Shown here: positions 53,858-63,226 of the stretch, in pieces
How the letters are laid out: every line of letters starts with the position of its first letter
How positions within the stretch are numbered: the first letter of the stretch is position 1
Assembly (NCBI RefSeq): GCF_008692845.1
Contig: NZ_VXJW01000015.1
Location: 1-64,000 of the forward strand
Reading direction: 5' to 3'
Source of the DNA: Salmonella enterica subsp. arizonae
GTDB taxonomy: Bacteria; Pseudomonadota; Gammaproteobacteria; Enterobacterales; Enterobacteriaceae
DNA length: 64,000 bases
The notes under the pieces: model-generated
What the model was told of the DNA's origin: nothing
The model's database searches: none
The model's input: the letters and a program-made list of their open reading frames with translations, nothing else
Made by a program: the position numbers and the translations under genes

Positions 53858-54196
53858 TTATAGCGCGCCGACCAACGACGCCAGGGCGATATCAATGAGG
53901 CGGATGATCGTTGACCGGATACGACTGCCGAGGGCGATTTGCGCATTATTGGCGCGCAGCAGGGCGATATCCCGCTGCCCTTCCAGCAGAGTGATAATAT
54001 CGTCGTCGTCCAGCCAGCCGCGAGTGTATTCCTGAAGTGCGCGGGCGATAAACGCGGCGGACTCGCGGATGCCTTCATCGCTATCTTCTCTTGCCTGCTT
54101 GTACGTCTGGATAAATTCGGCAATCGCCGAGGATGCTGCAGGATGTTCGGCCTGGGCGACGGTAAGCAGGTTACGCATTTCGTTAATAGACGCCAT
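53858..54196 (-). CDS. hypothetical helical protein, downstream of a lipoprotein gene
   Basis: A 112-residue, mostly helical protein that I do not recognise. From ATG 54196 (AGAGGGATCAAA upstream) it begins MASINEMRNLLTVAQAEHPA; an acidic middle (about 40-65, REDSDEGIRESAAF and GWLDDDD) is followed by a helical C-terminus ending in LIDIALASLVGAL. No transmembrane helix is certain, though the last 15 residues are hydrophobic. Its start overlaps the upstream lipoprotein gene by 14 bases, so the two are translated together. Its stop codon immediately adjoins the end of yjbR on the other strand. It lies where K-12 carries yjbS. Confidence 0.7.
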   Translation of the reverse strand: MASINEMRNLLTVAQAEHPAASSAIAEFIQTYKQAREDSDEGIRESAAFIARALQEYTRGWLDDDDIITLLEGQRDIALLRANNAQIALGSRIRSTIIRLIDIALASLVGAL

Positions 54197-54626
54197 TTTG
54201 ATCCCTCTGAGCGCAGCGAGCGCCCCACCGCAGACACTCACCCTGCATGGCTAATTTCCAGACCTGATTATTTTGCTGTTGGTATCTTTCTGCCTGGATG
54301 TAAGTAAGTGGTTGCTTATGTTGCATGACCCGTGCATAGAGACGCAAATAGTGATCTTTCAGCAGCGCCAGATTATCGAGCCGGTGTTTATCCCCACGTT
54401 GCCGGGCGACCCGCTCAGCCTGAAAAAATATTTGGCGGATATCGCGGTCATCCTTGAGCAGTGTCTCTTTCTGCCATGGTATTCGCGCCGCGTCCTGCAG
54501 GAAGCGGGTTGATCGCGCTTGTAATAGCGTCAACTGCTGAAAAGCCACATCGCTAAAGCGGTCAGGCAGCGTACAGGCGGATAAAAACAGGCACAGCAGT
54601 AGTGTGATTGCGTAGCGTAACTTCAT
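54183..54626 (-). CDS. hypothetical lipoprotein
   Basis: A 147-residue predicted lipoprotein that I do not recognise. The signal peptide MKLRYAITLLLCLFLSAC has lipobox LSAC with Cys18 as the lipidation site. Position +2 is Thr, so sorting to the outer membrane is expected. The mature part is helical and strongly basic/polar (many Arg, Gln), with two further Cys near the end (GECLRWGARCAQ) that could form a disulfide. It overlaps the next gene by 14 bases. A helper or envelope role for the pair is only a guess. Confidence 0.75.
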   Translation of the reverse strand: MKLRYAITLLLCLFLSACTLPDRFSDVAFQQLTLLQARSTRFLQDAARIPWQKETLLKDDRDIRQIFFQAERVARQRGDKHRLDNLALLKDHYLRLYARVMQHKQPLTYIQAERYQQQNNQVWKLAMQGECLRWGARCAQRDQNGVY

Positions 54627-54730
54627 GGTGTTTTCCCTAACAGATCGTTTGCGCTATTACATGCCAGAGCGACGCGGCGCGCAAATCACAAATGCTCAAT
54701 GAGGGAAAATGAGATGAAATGGGGCAAATG

Positions 54731-54762
54731 ATGCCGCTTTCCGGTGAGTCGGAAAGCGGCGT
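54731..54762 (-). terminator. hairpin at the 3' end of uvrA
   Basis: GCCGCTTTCC-GGTGAGTC-GGAAAGCGGC forms a very stable stem directly after the uvrA stop on the minus strand. No T run follows, so it may protect the 3' end rather than terminate by itself. Confidence 0.5.
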
Positions 54763-54767
54763 GAAGA

Positions 54768-57593
54768 TTATTTAAGCATAGGTTTAAGGAAGCGGGCGGT
54801 ATGCGACGCCTCGCACTCCGCCACGGTTTCCGGCGTACCGGAGACGAGAATTTCGCCGCCGCCGCTGCCGCCTTCCGGGCCGAGGTCGACAATCCAGTCC
54901 GCCGTTTTAATGACGTCTAGGTTGTGTTCGATCACCACGATGGTGTTGCCCTGATCGCGCAACTGATGTAGAACATCAAGCAACTGCTGGATATCGGCAA
55001 AGTGCAGGCCGGTGGTCGGCTCGTCGAGAATATACAGCGTTTGCCCGGTGCCGCGCTTCGACAGTTCGCGCGCCAGCTTCACACGCTGGGCCTCGCCGCC
55101 GGAAAGCGTGGTCGCCGACTGGCCGAGACGGATATAGGTCAGGCCTACATCCATCAGGGTTTGCAGTTTACGCGCCAGTGCCGGAACCGCATCAAAGAAC
55201 TCACGCGCTTCCTCAATGGTCATATCCAGCACTTCGTGGATGGTCTTGCCTTTATACTTAATCTCCAGCGTTTCCCGGTTATAGCGTTTGCCTTTGCACT
55301 GGTCGCACGGGACATAAATATCCGGCAGAAAGTGCATTTCGACTTTAATGACGCCATCGCCCTGGCACGCTTCGCAGCGGCCGCCGCGCACGTTGAAGCT
55401 GAATCGTCCTGGCGTATAGCCGCGTGAGCGAGACTCCGGCACGCCGGCAAACAGCTCGCGAACCGGCGTAAATACGCCTGTGTAGGTCGCCGGGTTGGAA
55501 CGCGGGGTGCGCCCTATCGGGCTCTGGTCGATATCGATCACTTTATCGAAATGTTCCAGCCCCTGAATATCCCGATACGGTGCTGGTTCGGCGATAGTCG
55601 CCCCGTTTAACTGACGCTGAGCGATGGGGAACAGCGTGTCGTTAATCAGCGTCGATTTACCGGAACCGGAAACGCCGGTGATGCAGGTAAACAGCCCTAC
55701 CGGTAGAGTAAGCGTCACATCTTTCAGGTTGTTGCCGCGCGCGCCGGTGAGTTTGAGCACTTTTTCTGGATTTGCCGGCACGCGTTGTTTCGGCACTTCA
55801 ATTTTGCGTTTACCGCTCATGTACTGGCCAGTCAGCGATTCCGGCACCGCCATTATGGCTTCCAGCGGGCCTTCCGCCACCACCTCGCCGCCGTGAACGC
55901 CCGCGCCGGGGCCAATATCAATCACATGGTCGGCGGCACGGATGGCGTCTTCATCGTGTTCCACCACAATCACGGTATTGCCGAGATCGCGCAGATGAAT
56001 CAGCGTACCCAGCAGCCGCTCATTATCGCGCTGGTGCAGACCGATGGACGGTTCATCCAGCACGTACATTACGCCGACTAACCCAGCGCCTATCTGGCTC
56101 GCCAGACGAATACGCTGGGCTTCGCCGCCGGAAAGCGTCTCTGCCGAGCGGGAGAGCGTGAGATAGTTCAGGCCGACGTTAACCAGAAACTTGAGGCGAT
56201 CGCCGATCTCTTTTAGCACTTTTTCGGCGATCTTCGCCCGTTGCCCGGAAAGCTTGAGATTAGTGAAAAAATCCATCGCGTGTCCGATGCTCATATCGGA
56301 AATGGCGGGCAGCGGCGTATTTTCCACAAATACATGGCGCGCTTCACGATTCAATCGCGTTCCTTCACAGCTAGCGCAGGGACGATTGCTGATAAATTTC
56401 GCCAGCTCTTCGCGTACCGCGCTGGATTCCGTCTCTTTATAACGGCGCTCCATATTATGCAGCACGCCTTCGAATGGATGACGGCGCACGGAGGTATCGC
56501 CGCGATCGTTCATATATTTAAATTCGATGTTCTCTTTGCCGGAACCGTACAGCACGACTTTGTGTACATTGGCGCTGAGGCTTGCCCACGGCGCATCCAC
56601 GTCGAACTTATAGTGTTCTGCCAGCGACTTGAGCATCTGGAAGTAGTAAAAATTGCGACGATCCCAACCACGAATCGCGCCGCCTGCCAGCGACAGGTCG
56701 GGGTTCTGGATTACGCGGTCCGGATCGAAATATTGCTGAACGCCGAGGCCGTCACAGGTCGGGCAGGCGCCCGCCGGGTTGTTGAACGAAAACAGTCGCG
56801 GTTCCAGTTCGCGCATACTGTAGCCGCAAATCGGACAGGCAAAATTGGCGGAGAACAGGAGTTCCTCCGCTTTCTCATCGTCCATATCAGCAACAACCGC
56901 CGTGCCGCCGGATAATTCCAGCGCCGTTTCGAACGATTCCGCCAGACGTTGGGAAAGATCGTTGCGAACTTTAAAGCGATCAATCACCACTTCAATGGTG
57001 TGTTTCTTTTGCAGCTCCAGCTTCGGCGGATCGGATAGATCGCACACTTCACCGTCAATACGGGCGCGAATGTAGCCCTGGCTTGCCAGATTTTCCAGAG
57101 TTTTGGTGTGTTCGCCTTTACGCTCTTTAATAATCGGCGCCAGCAGCATCAGACGTTTACCTTCCGGCTGCGACAGCACGTTATCGACCATCTGGCTAAC
57201 AGTTTGCGCTGCCAGCGGAACGTCATGATCCGGACAACGTGGCTCGCCCACGCGAGCAAACAGCAGGCGCAGGTAGTCGTGAATTTCGGTGATGGTGCCC
57301 ACCGTAGAGCGCGGGTTATGAGATGTCGATTTCTGTTCAATTGAGATTGCGGGCGATAGCCCCTCAATATGGTCGACATCCGGTTTTTCCATGAGTGACA
57401 AAAACTGCCGCGCGTAAGCAGAGAGCGATTCAACGTAACGACGCTGCCCTTCGGCATATAGAGTGTCGAAAGCCAGTGAGGATTTGCCTGAACCCGAAAG
57501 CCCGGTCACGACAATCAGTTTATCGCGTGGGATGACGAGATTAATATTTTTGAGATTATGGGTGCGGGCGCCCCGAACTTCGATCTTATCCAT
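54768..57593 (-). CDS. uvrA: excinuclease ABC subunit A, UvrA
   Basis: Damage-recognition ATPase of nucleotide excision repair, 941 residues. It has two ABC ATPase modules: Walker [21 protein letters not shown] (about 31-50) and [13 protein letters not shown] (about 640-652). Zinc-binding CPICGYS...CPTC and CEACQGDG...[10 protein letters not shown] sites are present, as are signatures [16 protein letters not shown] and [17 protein letters not shown]. It is divergent from ssb, with one LexA box between them; E. coli uvrA is SOS-induced. Confidence 0.98.
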   Translation of the reverse strand: MDKIEVRGARTHNLKNINLVIPRDKLIVVTGLSGSGKSSLAFDTLYAEGQRRYVESLSAYARQFLSLMEKPDVDHIEGLSPAISIEQKSTSHNPRSTVGTITEIHDYLRLLFARVGEPRCPDHDVPLAAQTVSQMVDNVLSQPEGKRLMLLAPIIKERKGEHTKTLENLASQGYIRARIDGEVCDLSDPPKLELQKKHTIEVVIDRFKVRNDLSQRLAESFETALELSGGTAVVADMDDEKAEELLFSANFACPICGYSMRELEPRLFSFNNPAGACPTCDGLGVQQYFDPDRVIQNPDLSLAGGAIRGWDRRNFYYFQMLKSLAEHYKFDVDAPWASLSANVHKVVLYGSGKENIEFKYMNDRGDTSVRRHPFEGVLHNMERRYKETESSAVREELAKFISNRPCASCEGTRLNREARHVFVENTPLPAISDMSIGHAMDFFTNLKLSGQRAKIAEKVLKEIGDRLKFLVNVGLNYLTLSRSAETLSGGEAQRIRLASQIGAGLVGVMYVLDEPSIGLHQRDNERLLGTLIHLRDLGNTVIVVEHDEDAIRAADHVIDIGPGAGVHGGEVVAEGPLEAIMAVPESLTGQYMSGKRKIEVPKQRVPANPEKVLKLTGARGNNLKDVTLTLPVGLFTCITGVSGSGKSTLINDTLFPIAQRQLNGATIAEPAPYRDIQGLEHFDKVIDIDQSPIGRTPRSNPATYTGVFTPVRELFAGVPESRSRGYTPGRFSFNVRGGRCEACQGDGVIKVEMHFLPDIYVPCDQCKGKRYNRETLEIKYKGKTIHEVLDMTIEEAREFFDAVPALARKLQTLMDVGLTYIRLGQSATTLSGGEAQRVKLARELSKRGTGQTLYILDEPTTGLHFADIQQLLDVLHQLRDQGNTIVVIEHNLDVIKTADWIVDLGPEGGSGGGEILVSGTPETVAECEASHTARFLKPMLK

Positions 57594-57675
57594 TCACCTT
57601 TCCCGGTAGAGACTCGGATGCCTGGTTTGTTTGAAGGACAAACGGCAGAAACGGCTAATTATGACACAATTTAAC

Positions 57676-57691
57676 CTGTTTGAATATACAG
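57676..57691. promoter_or_regulatory. LexA box between uvrA and ssb
   Basis: CTGTTTGAATATACAG fits CTG-N10-CAG and is the palindrome seen between uvrA and ssb in E. coli. It lies 83 bases from uvrA and 150 from ssb. Confidence 0.93.
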
Positions 57692-57840
57692 TATTGGAAT
57701 GCATCTTCAGCTAAAGTATGCAACAATATGAGGTTCGCGCTAGTGAACTGGAACCTGCATCGCAGCTATTAAAATGCTACGTGGAAATGGTACACTCACG
57801 CGTTTACACTATTTATGAAACGTATTCAGGAGACTCAATC

Positions 57841-58371
57841 ATGGCCAGCAGAGGCGTAAACAAGGTGATTCTCGTTGGTAATCTGGGCCAGGACCCGGAA
57901 GTACGCTATATGCCGAGTGGCGGCGCTGTCGCCAACTTAACGCTGGCTACTTCTGAATCCTGGCGCGATAAGCAGACCGGCGAAATGAAAGAGCAAACGG
58001 AATGGCATCGGGTGGTTATGTTCGGCAAACTGGCGGAAGTGGCCGGCGAATATCTGCGTAAAGGTTCTCAGGTGTATATCGAAGGTCAGTTGCGTACCCG
58101 CAAGTGGACCGATCAGAGTGGTCAGGAACGATATACGACTGAAATTAACGTTCCGCAGATCGGCGGCGTGATGCAGATGCTGGGTGGCCGCCAGGGCGGC
58201 GGTGCGTCGGCAGGCGGCCAGCAGCAGGGTGGTTGGGGCCAGCCGCAACAACCTCAGCAGCCGCAGAGCGGCAATCAGTTCAGTGGCGGCGCGCAGTCGC
58301 GCCCACAGCAATCCGCGCCGGCGCCGTCTAACGAGCCGCCAATGGATTTTGACGACGACATTCCGTTCTGA
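57841..58371 (+). CDS. ssb: single-stranded DNA-binding protein
   Basis: Binds and protects ssDNA at forks and in repair. It has 176 residues from ATG 57841 (AGGAGACTCAATC upstream): an OB fold (about 1-112, [20 protein letters not shown]), a Gly/Gln/Pro-rich linker (about 113-165), and the acidic tip MDFDDDIPF that binds partner proteins. Forty-one upstream codons are open but include the uvrA-ssb promoter region. It is the last core gene before SPI-4. Confidence 0.98.
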   Translation: MASRGVNKVILVGNLGQDPEVRYMPSGGAVANLTLATSESWRDKQTGEMKEQTEWHRVVMFGKLAEVAGEYLRKGSQVYIEGQLRTRKWTDQSGQERYTTEINVPQIGGVMQMLGGRQGGGASAGGQQQGGWGQPQQPQQPQSGNQFSGGAQSRPQQSAPAPSNEPPMDFDDDIPF

Positions 58372-58420
58372 TTATCTTTTTAAATCAAAACATTACTTTC
58401 ATGTTTTGAAATAATCTCAG

Positions 58421-58469
58421 GTTGCCTCTCGCTCAGAATTAGGTTTGAGTCTCTGAGCGGGGAGGCAAC
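58421..58469. repeat. long imperfect inverted repeat just after ssb
   Basis: GTTGCCTCTCGCTCAGA at 58421-58437 is the reverse complement, with one bulged base and one change, of TCTGAGCGGGGAGGCAAC at 58452-58469. The arms are about 17 bases and the loop about 14. It lies 50 bases after the ssb stop, at the core/SPI-4 junction. It may act as an ssb terminator-like stem or mark a recombination scar. Confidence 0.8.
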
Positions 58470-59760
58470 TGGTCAGAAAAAGAATAGTTATAGATACTTT
58501 TTTTGCCTCGACCACCCTCCGAAGAGTGCTTGTCTTCCTCTTATGTATTGAACAGGTACCATCGTCAATTCCTGTTTGGTGTTTCCAAACGATAAATTCA
58601 AAAGACGCATTCTGAGTTCTCTTCCCTTTGTAAAAAATTATCACTGAGTATTATGCATACTTATCCATCTGTCTGAAGTTATTAAGATAAACTCAGCTTT
58701 ATTGTTCAATTAAAATATTAACGACTGGCTTTACTTCATTTTTTAGTGTCCTGTAAGAGATGGATACTACGGTTACCTTTGTATGCGATAAGATATTCCA
58801 TAAGACATTAAATATAAGCCGTACTGATGTTTTACTGGGCTCTTTCCGAAATAAGGTAGTTTTGTCCGTAAATGAGAGGACAGGGATAAAATTGAAAACA
58901 TAGAGATGATATTCGAATGGAAAGATGGTAAAACAGACCTTTATACTTCTGTACCGGAAGTGAGTCACCCGACCCCTCATAAAACTCTCGATTACCAGCC
59001 ATTATTCCATAATGCCCCGTTTTTTCTTGAAAGATTTGGCACACCTCAGACATAGTGCTTATGCACCTTCTATAGATTTGCGCTCTTATCATCTTAATAT
59101 AATTAAAATAGTTTCGTGTAGCGACGTTATTATTCTGTAATTTATGAATACTTTTTCGCAAAAAATAGACGTTTTTAATATGTGAGATTTTTTTTACCGT
59201 ACAAGTTATAGATACATAAATATCCTTTTTGGGTAAATGACTTTCTATTATCGCATACCTATTTATGGTTATGCTCCACGTTAAGGAGCATAAATCGTGG
59301 TTTGTGGCTATTTTTATATAAATAAAAGACCGTTTTTGGCCTTTTCTTTTACTGTTAATAATTATTACTCTCACTGGTCTGATTTGCACTGGTAATTTTA
59401 CGTATATTGAAGTCCCTATTTTCTTATGCTTTAATAATGAAACATTAATTTTACATAAGGAGATCCTATTTCTATACGATATGATTTATATTGATGGGGG
59501 GGCGATTTGCAAACCGTTCCCATATTAAATATTTAGCTAATAATATTATTTACAGAATTTAAATCTATATTCTGGAATAGCTATTTTTGTCGAGTGGGTA
59601 GGGTAATTTTCGATGAAAACTAGTTAACTAAAACAGCATAAGCAAAGAAAAAGTGAAGTTATTTAGTTAAAAAATAACGCACCTTAATTTTGATACATAC
59701 ACGGTATTATCATGTCCATATTTATAAAGACAAATAATGCCAGAAAATCATAACGTCTAA
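58470..59760. other. long AT-rich region before siiA without a convincing gene
   Basis: About 1.3 kb. Two overlapping minus-strand reading frames (58699-58980 and 58832-59389) exist, but they lack a good ribosome site, are rich in Ile, Lys, Ser and Tyr as expected of AT-rich noncoding DNA, and resemble nothing I know. The region must contain the siiA promoter, for which control by SPI-1 regulators and H-NS is reported. A run of seven G lies at 59496-59502. Confidence 0.6.
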
Positions 59761-59765
59761 AAGTA

Positions 59766-59797
59766 CATTGGTAGCTGAAAGCCAAGGGCGGTAGCGT
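59766..59797 (+). promoter_or_regulatory. JUMPstart sequence with RfaH ops element
   Basis: The segment ATTGGTAGCTGAAAGCCAAG followed by GGCGGTAGCGT (59787-59797) is a JUMPstart sequence with an exact 11-base ops core. RfaH loads on paused RNA polymerase at ops and prevents termination across long operons such as LPS, capsule, hemolysin and F tra. It ends 84 bases before the siiA start. SPI-4 expression is reported to depend on RfaH in Salmonella. Confidence 0.9.
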
Positions 59798-59881
59798 TCC
59801 ATCCCCCCAAAGTCTCAATCTCTTTTATTTCTCTATATCCTAAAATATCTTTTTACCCGCTGTGTAAGATCAGGAGTTGAC

Positions 59882-60529
59882 ATGGAAGACGAAGGTAATC
59901 CGTGGCCTAGTTTTGTTGATACATTTTCAACAGTGCTATGTATATTCATATTTCTCATGTTGGTATTTGCACTTAACAACATGCTTATTATGTACGATAA
60001 CTCAATTAAGGTATATAAAACAAGTAATGCAGAAAATATCAATCCTAATGCTAAAGAAATTAAGGATGAAAAAGAAGTTATAAACGAATCTACTAAAGTA
60101 GATGAAATAGATAAAACGAAAACCATTGATGAAAGGAAATTTAGTGGCACTACTGAAAAAACGGGGAAAGAAAAGGGTATCTATGATATCGCTAACGGGC
60201 AACGGGTTGATATGACCGCGACAGAAAAGGAATTTATTATTACCTATTACGGTAGGTTAAGAAGCTTTTCAGAAGAGGATATAAAAAAATTAACCGCTTG
60301 GTTAAAAGAACATGGAAATAATAAATTATTAATAGAAATGATTGTTCCTCAGTCGGATATTTCTTATTCGGACTCTTTGCGTTTGGGCTACGAACGAGGG
60401 ATTATTTTAATGAAAGAAATTAAGATAATCTGCCCTGAGGTAGATATTGATATGAGTGTTAATTCAGGAAATTCAGGAGTAGGTGGCAAAGCCATTATTA
60501 CAACTGTCGATAAAAAGGTGTCAGAGTGA
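59882..60529 (+). CDS. siiA: SPI-4 inner-membrane proton-channel subunit SiiA
   Basis: A 215-residue inner-membrane protein that pairs with SiiB in a MotAB/ExbBD-like proton channel needed for SiiE-dependent invasion of polarised cells. Asp13 (PSFVD) precedes the single transmembrane helix (about 15-34, FSTVLCIFIFLMLVFALNNM); this is the acidic residue reported as essential for function. A charged Lys/Glu-rich linker (about 45-100) leads to a periplasmic domain (about 105-210) with an OmpA/MotB-like layout. CAGGAG lies five bases before the ATG. The stop overlaps the siiB start by four bases. Confidence 0.95.
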   Translation: MEDEGNPWPSFVDTFSTVLCIFIFLMLVFALNNMLIMYDNSIKVYKTSNAENINPNAKEIKDEKEVINESTKVDEIDKTKTIDERKFSGTTEKTGKEKGIYDIANGQRVDMTATEKEFIITYYGRLRSFSEEDIKKLTAWLKEHGNNKLLIEMIVPQSDISYSDSLRLGYERGIILMKEIKIICPEVDIDMSVNSGNSGVGGKAIITTVDKKVSE

Positions 60530-61917
60530 AATCTATAAATAAGTATCGCTATTTCTTTACCTGTTTCCTTATCGCAATAATTCCTTTTATTGCTTTGTCT
60601 TTTGATGGGATTAGGGGTTACGTTTTTGATAATTTCATGGTATCTGCGATCTATAACAGTGTTATTATCGCTATCTATATTATGGGATCTGTATGCACAT
60701 TATTTACCGTATTTAAAAATTGCGACGCAAGAGAAATTTTAACTACCAATAATGCCAATAAAAAAAGCTCTACACTTTCCAGTCTTAATCAGGTCATTTT
60801 TGCTGATGATTTCATGAAGTGTGATTCCAATTTATTAATAGAGTTAGATGATAGTGTGTCGACAGCTCGTAATCAACGATTATCATTTATTATGAGTTGT
60901 AGTAATGTCTCTACTCTAATTGGTTTATTAGGAACATTTGCAGGCTTGTCTATTACTATTGGATCAATAGGCAATCTATTGAGCACCCCATCAGGAGTTG
61001 GTGGAGAAAGTTCCAGTAATACGTTACATATGATTGTTACGATGGTGGCATCGCTTTCTGAACCATTGAAAGGAATGAATACTGCTTTTGTTTCATCTAT
61101 CTATGGGGTTGTGTGTGCTATTCTTCTAACATCCCAAAGTGTTTTTGTTCGTAGTTCTTATGCTCTTATTTCTGCTGAGATTAAGAGATTAAAAGTAAAA
61201 AGAAGTCGGGCAAGTAGTAATCGACAACGAAGCTTACGGATAGAATCAGAGACACTTTTCGAATTTAAGGAACTATTTAGAGAGTTTTTTGACAACTATA
61301 AATCCATTGAACTTTCACGCACCCAAGCAGAAGAAAAAAAACTGACGGTTTTTTCTGATGGCCTATCCAGCTTACAGAATAAATTATCTGATAATACTGT
61401 GATATTAGAACAGCTTTCTAAACAGGTTGATAATTATATAAATATTAGTAATAAGCATTACATCCAAATTTCTGACAACATGGATAATGTTGCAGAACAT
61501 TTATCGAAAGGTAATGCCTTAATTTCTGAAAATAACGTGATGTTAGCTCAATTAAACCATACACAAGACTCTATAGATAAAAAGAACGATACAGTAATTG
61601 CATCACTTGATAGATGTCATCAGGAATCTGTTTCCCAAAGAAAAACCATAGATAGTATTGCTATCGAAAACGTAAAGGTTACTCACCTTGTCACAGAGAT
61701 GAAAGCTGCCATAGATGAGGATAGTAATAATATTCATTCAGCGTTATCCAACTTATCTGCTGCAGATGAAAAAATTATTGATAGAACAAAAATGATAGGT
61801 GCTGAAATAGTTAGTTATCGTGAAACATATATCCCATTAATGGAAAAAATAACGTTGATGCATCAGAAATTATTAAAGCAGAGCTTATTACATGATGAGG
61901 TAAAAAATGAAGATTAA
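60526..61917 (+). CDS. siiB: SPI-4 inner-membrane proton-channel subunit SiiB
   Basis: A 463-residue partner of SiiA, related to MotA/ExbB/TolQ. Predicted helices: about 8-27 (YFFTCFLIAIIPFIALSFDG), 43-64, 124-150 (STLIGLLGTFAGLSITIGSI, the MotA/ExbB-type conserved helix) and 187-208 (FVSSIYGVVCAILLTSQSVF). The C-terminal half (about 215-463) is cytoplasmic and coiled-coil-like, resembling a chemoreceptor signalling rod in its regular Leu/Ile/Asn spacing, and is much longer than in MotA or ExbB. Start is GTG overlapping siiA; the end overlaps siiC by 11 bases. Confidence 0.94.
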   Translation: MKSINKYRYFFTCFLIAIIPFIALSFDGIRGYVFDNFMVSAIYNSVIIAIYIMGSVCTLFTVFKNCDAREILTTNNANKKSSTLSSLNQVIFADDFMKCDSNLLIELDDSVSTARNQRLSFIMSCSNVSTLIGLLGTFAGLSITIGSIGNLLSTPSGVGGESSSNTLHMIVTMVASLSEPLKGMNTAFVSSIYGVVCAILLTSQSVFVRSSYALISAEIKRLKVKRSRASSNRQRSLRIESETLFEFKELFREFFDNYKSIELSRTQAEEKKLTVFSDGLSSLQNKLSDNTVILEQLSKQVDNYINISNKHYIQISDNMDNVAEHLSKGNALISENNVMLAQLNHTQDSIDKKNDTVIASLDRCHQESVSQRKTIDSIAIENVKVTHLVTEMKAAIDEDSNNIHSALSNLSAADEKIIDRTKMIGAEIVSYRETYIPLMEKITLMHQKLLKQSLLHDEVKNED

Positions 61918-63226
61918 ACATTTTTTATTAACGGCAGCTTTTGTTATGCAAGGTGCTCATGCTAGTGAATTTGCAATACTGCCATTAAGTAAGTTGGTGG
62001 ATGCTGCATTAAAACATCAGCCATCTGTTGCTGTTTCCTATTACGAAACTGAAAAGAAAAAAAGTGATTTAGAAGCTACGAGGGCTTCGCTTTATCCTAC
62101 ATTGGATCTATCGTCTGGTATTAATAATAACAGAAAAGAGTCTTCCGGTGATGAACGAAATATTGAAAATAAAATTTCACTATCGTATCGGATTACTGAT
62201 TTTGGTGTAAGAGGAGCAAATATCAGAAAATCTGAATATGAAAAAAACAGTAGTGATATTGATTATGAAAAAACAAAAAACACAGTAGCTCAAGAGGTTA
62301 TAACAACTTATTATAATATCAGTAAATATCGTGAAATGATTGATGGTATAAATAAAGAGAAAGAATTTTATAAAAACATGTTGGGTACCTTTTCGCTGTT
62401 GGTATCATCTGGTGTTGCTATGCAATCTGACTTGAGAAAAGTACAGGTTTCGATCGATGCATTGAATACCAGAAGTATTATGTATCAATCAATGCTGGAT
62501 GATGAAATGTATAAGATGAAAAATATGACTGGCATGCAGTTATCGCCAGATCAAATCCAAAGTGATGAACATTTCGATTTATTTAAAAAATATATTTTTG
62601 TGGATAGCCCTGAAAAGCTTATGAATATGGTTATGAAGTACAATGATGACTATAAAATGCTTGTCAGCGCGCGAAAGGCGGCCTCAGAAGATATTAATGC
62701 TGCTAACTCTTCCTATTTCCCAACTGTCGATTTAGTGTCTAGCTATGTACAGAATAATCCAAGTGGCAGCGCCAAAAAAAGCGATTACGAAAATGAATTT
62801 AAGACAGGGGTTAATGTTAGTTTTAATATTTTTAATGGCTTCAGAAACTCAGCACAAGAAAGTAAAATGGTAGCCAGTTATTCTCAGGCAAAATTACAAA
62901 TTGACGATTTTTTGCTGAAAACGCGTTATAACATCGATTCCCAACTTTCAAAGTACAGTGCAGCAAAAGAAACATATTTAGTAGCTGAACGTTCTCATAA
63001 AAATGCTTTGCAACTTACTGGGTTATATGAGCAAGAATTTCAGTTAGGACAAAAAAGTTTGCTTGATTTAATTTCTAGCCGTAATGAAGCATTTCAGGCA
63101 TATGTAAGCATGGTAGATAGTAAATATAGCTTATATATGCTGAAACTACAGCAACTATCTTTAGTTTTTCATTTAATTGATTACCTGAAAGGAAATTCAG
63201 CTAGTGAGTTGAATATAACAAAATGA
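61907..63226 (+). CDS. siiC: SPI-4 type I secretion outer-membrane protein SiiC
   Basis: A TolC-family outer-membrane channel of the SiiCDF exporter for the adhesin SiiE. It has 439 residues with signal peptide MKIKHFLLTAAFVMQGAHA. The duplicated TolC-type helical/beta repeat follows: first half about 25-220 (HQPSVAVSYYETEKKKSDLEA, SLYPTLDLSSG), second half about 230-425 (ARKAASEDINAANSSYFPTV, FNIFNGFRNS). It ends with a long helix and a short tail. The ATG lies inside siiB; the stop overlaps the siiD start (ATGA). Confidence 0.95.
   Translation: MKIKHFLLTAAFVMQGAHASEFAILPLSKLVDAALKHQPSVAVSYYETEKKKSDLEATRASLYPTLDLSSGINNNRKESSGDERNIENKISLSYRITDFGVRGANIRKSEYEKNSSDIDYEKTKNTVAQEVITTYYNISKYREMIDGINKEKEFYKNMLGTFSLLVSSGVAMQSDLRKVQVSIDALNTRSIMYQSMLDDEMYKMKNMTGMQLSPDQIQSDEHFDLFKKYIFVDSPEKLMNMVMKYNDDYKMLVSARKAASEDINAANSSYFPTVDLVSSYVQNNPSGSAKKSDYENEFKTGVNVSFNIFNGFRNSAQESKMVASYSQAKLQIDDFLLKTRYNIDSQLSKYSAAKETYLVAERSHKNALQLTGLYEQEFQLGQKSLLDLISSRNEAFQAYVSMVDSKYSLYMLKLQQLSLVFHLIDYLKGNSASELNITK

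Noticed and set aside
58832-59389. Minus-strand 185-codon frame upstream of siiA
   Set aside because: No ribosome site, amino-acid content typical of AT-rich noncoding DNA, overlapped by another frame, and no resemblance to a known family. Kept only as a possible decayed gene.
59496-59502. Run of seven G upstream of siiA as a phase-variation tract
   Set aside because: It is in noncoding DNA far from a known promoter element and is short; a similar G7 lies harmlessly in metA at 1507-1513.
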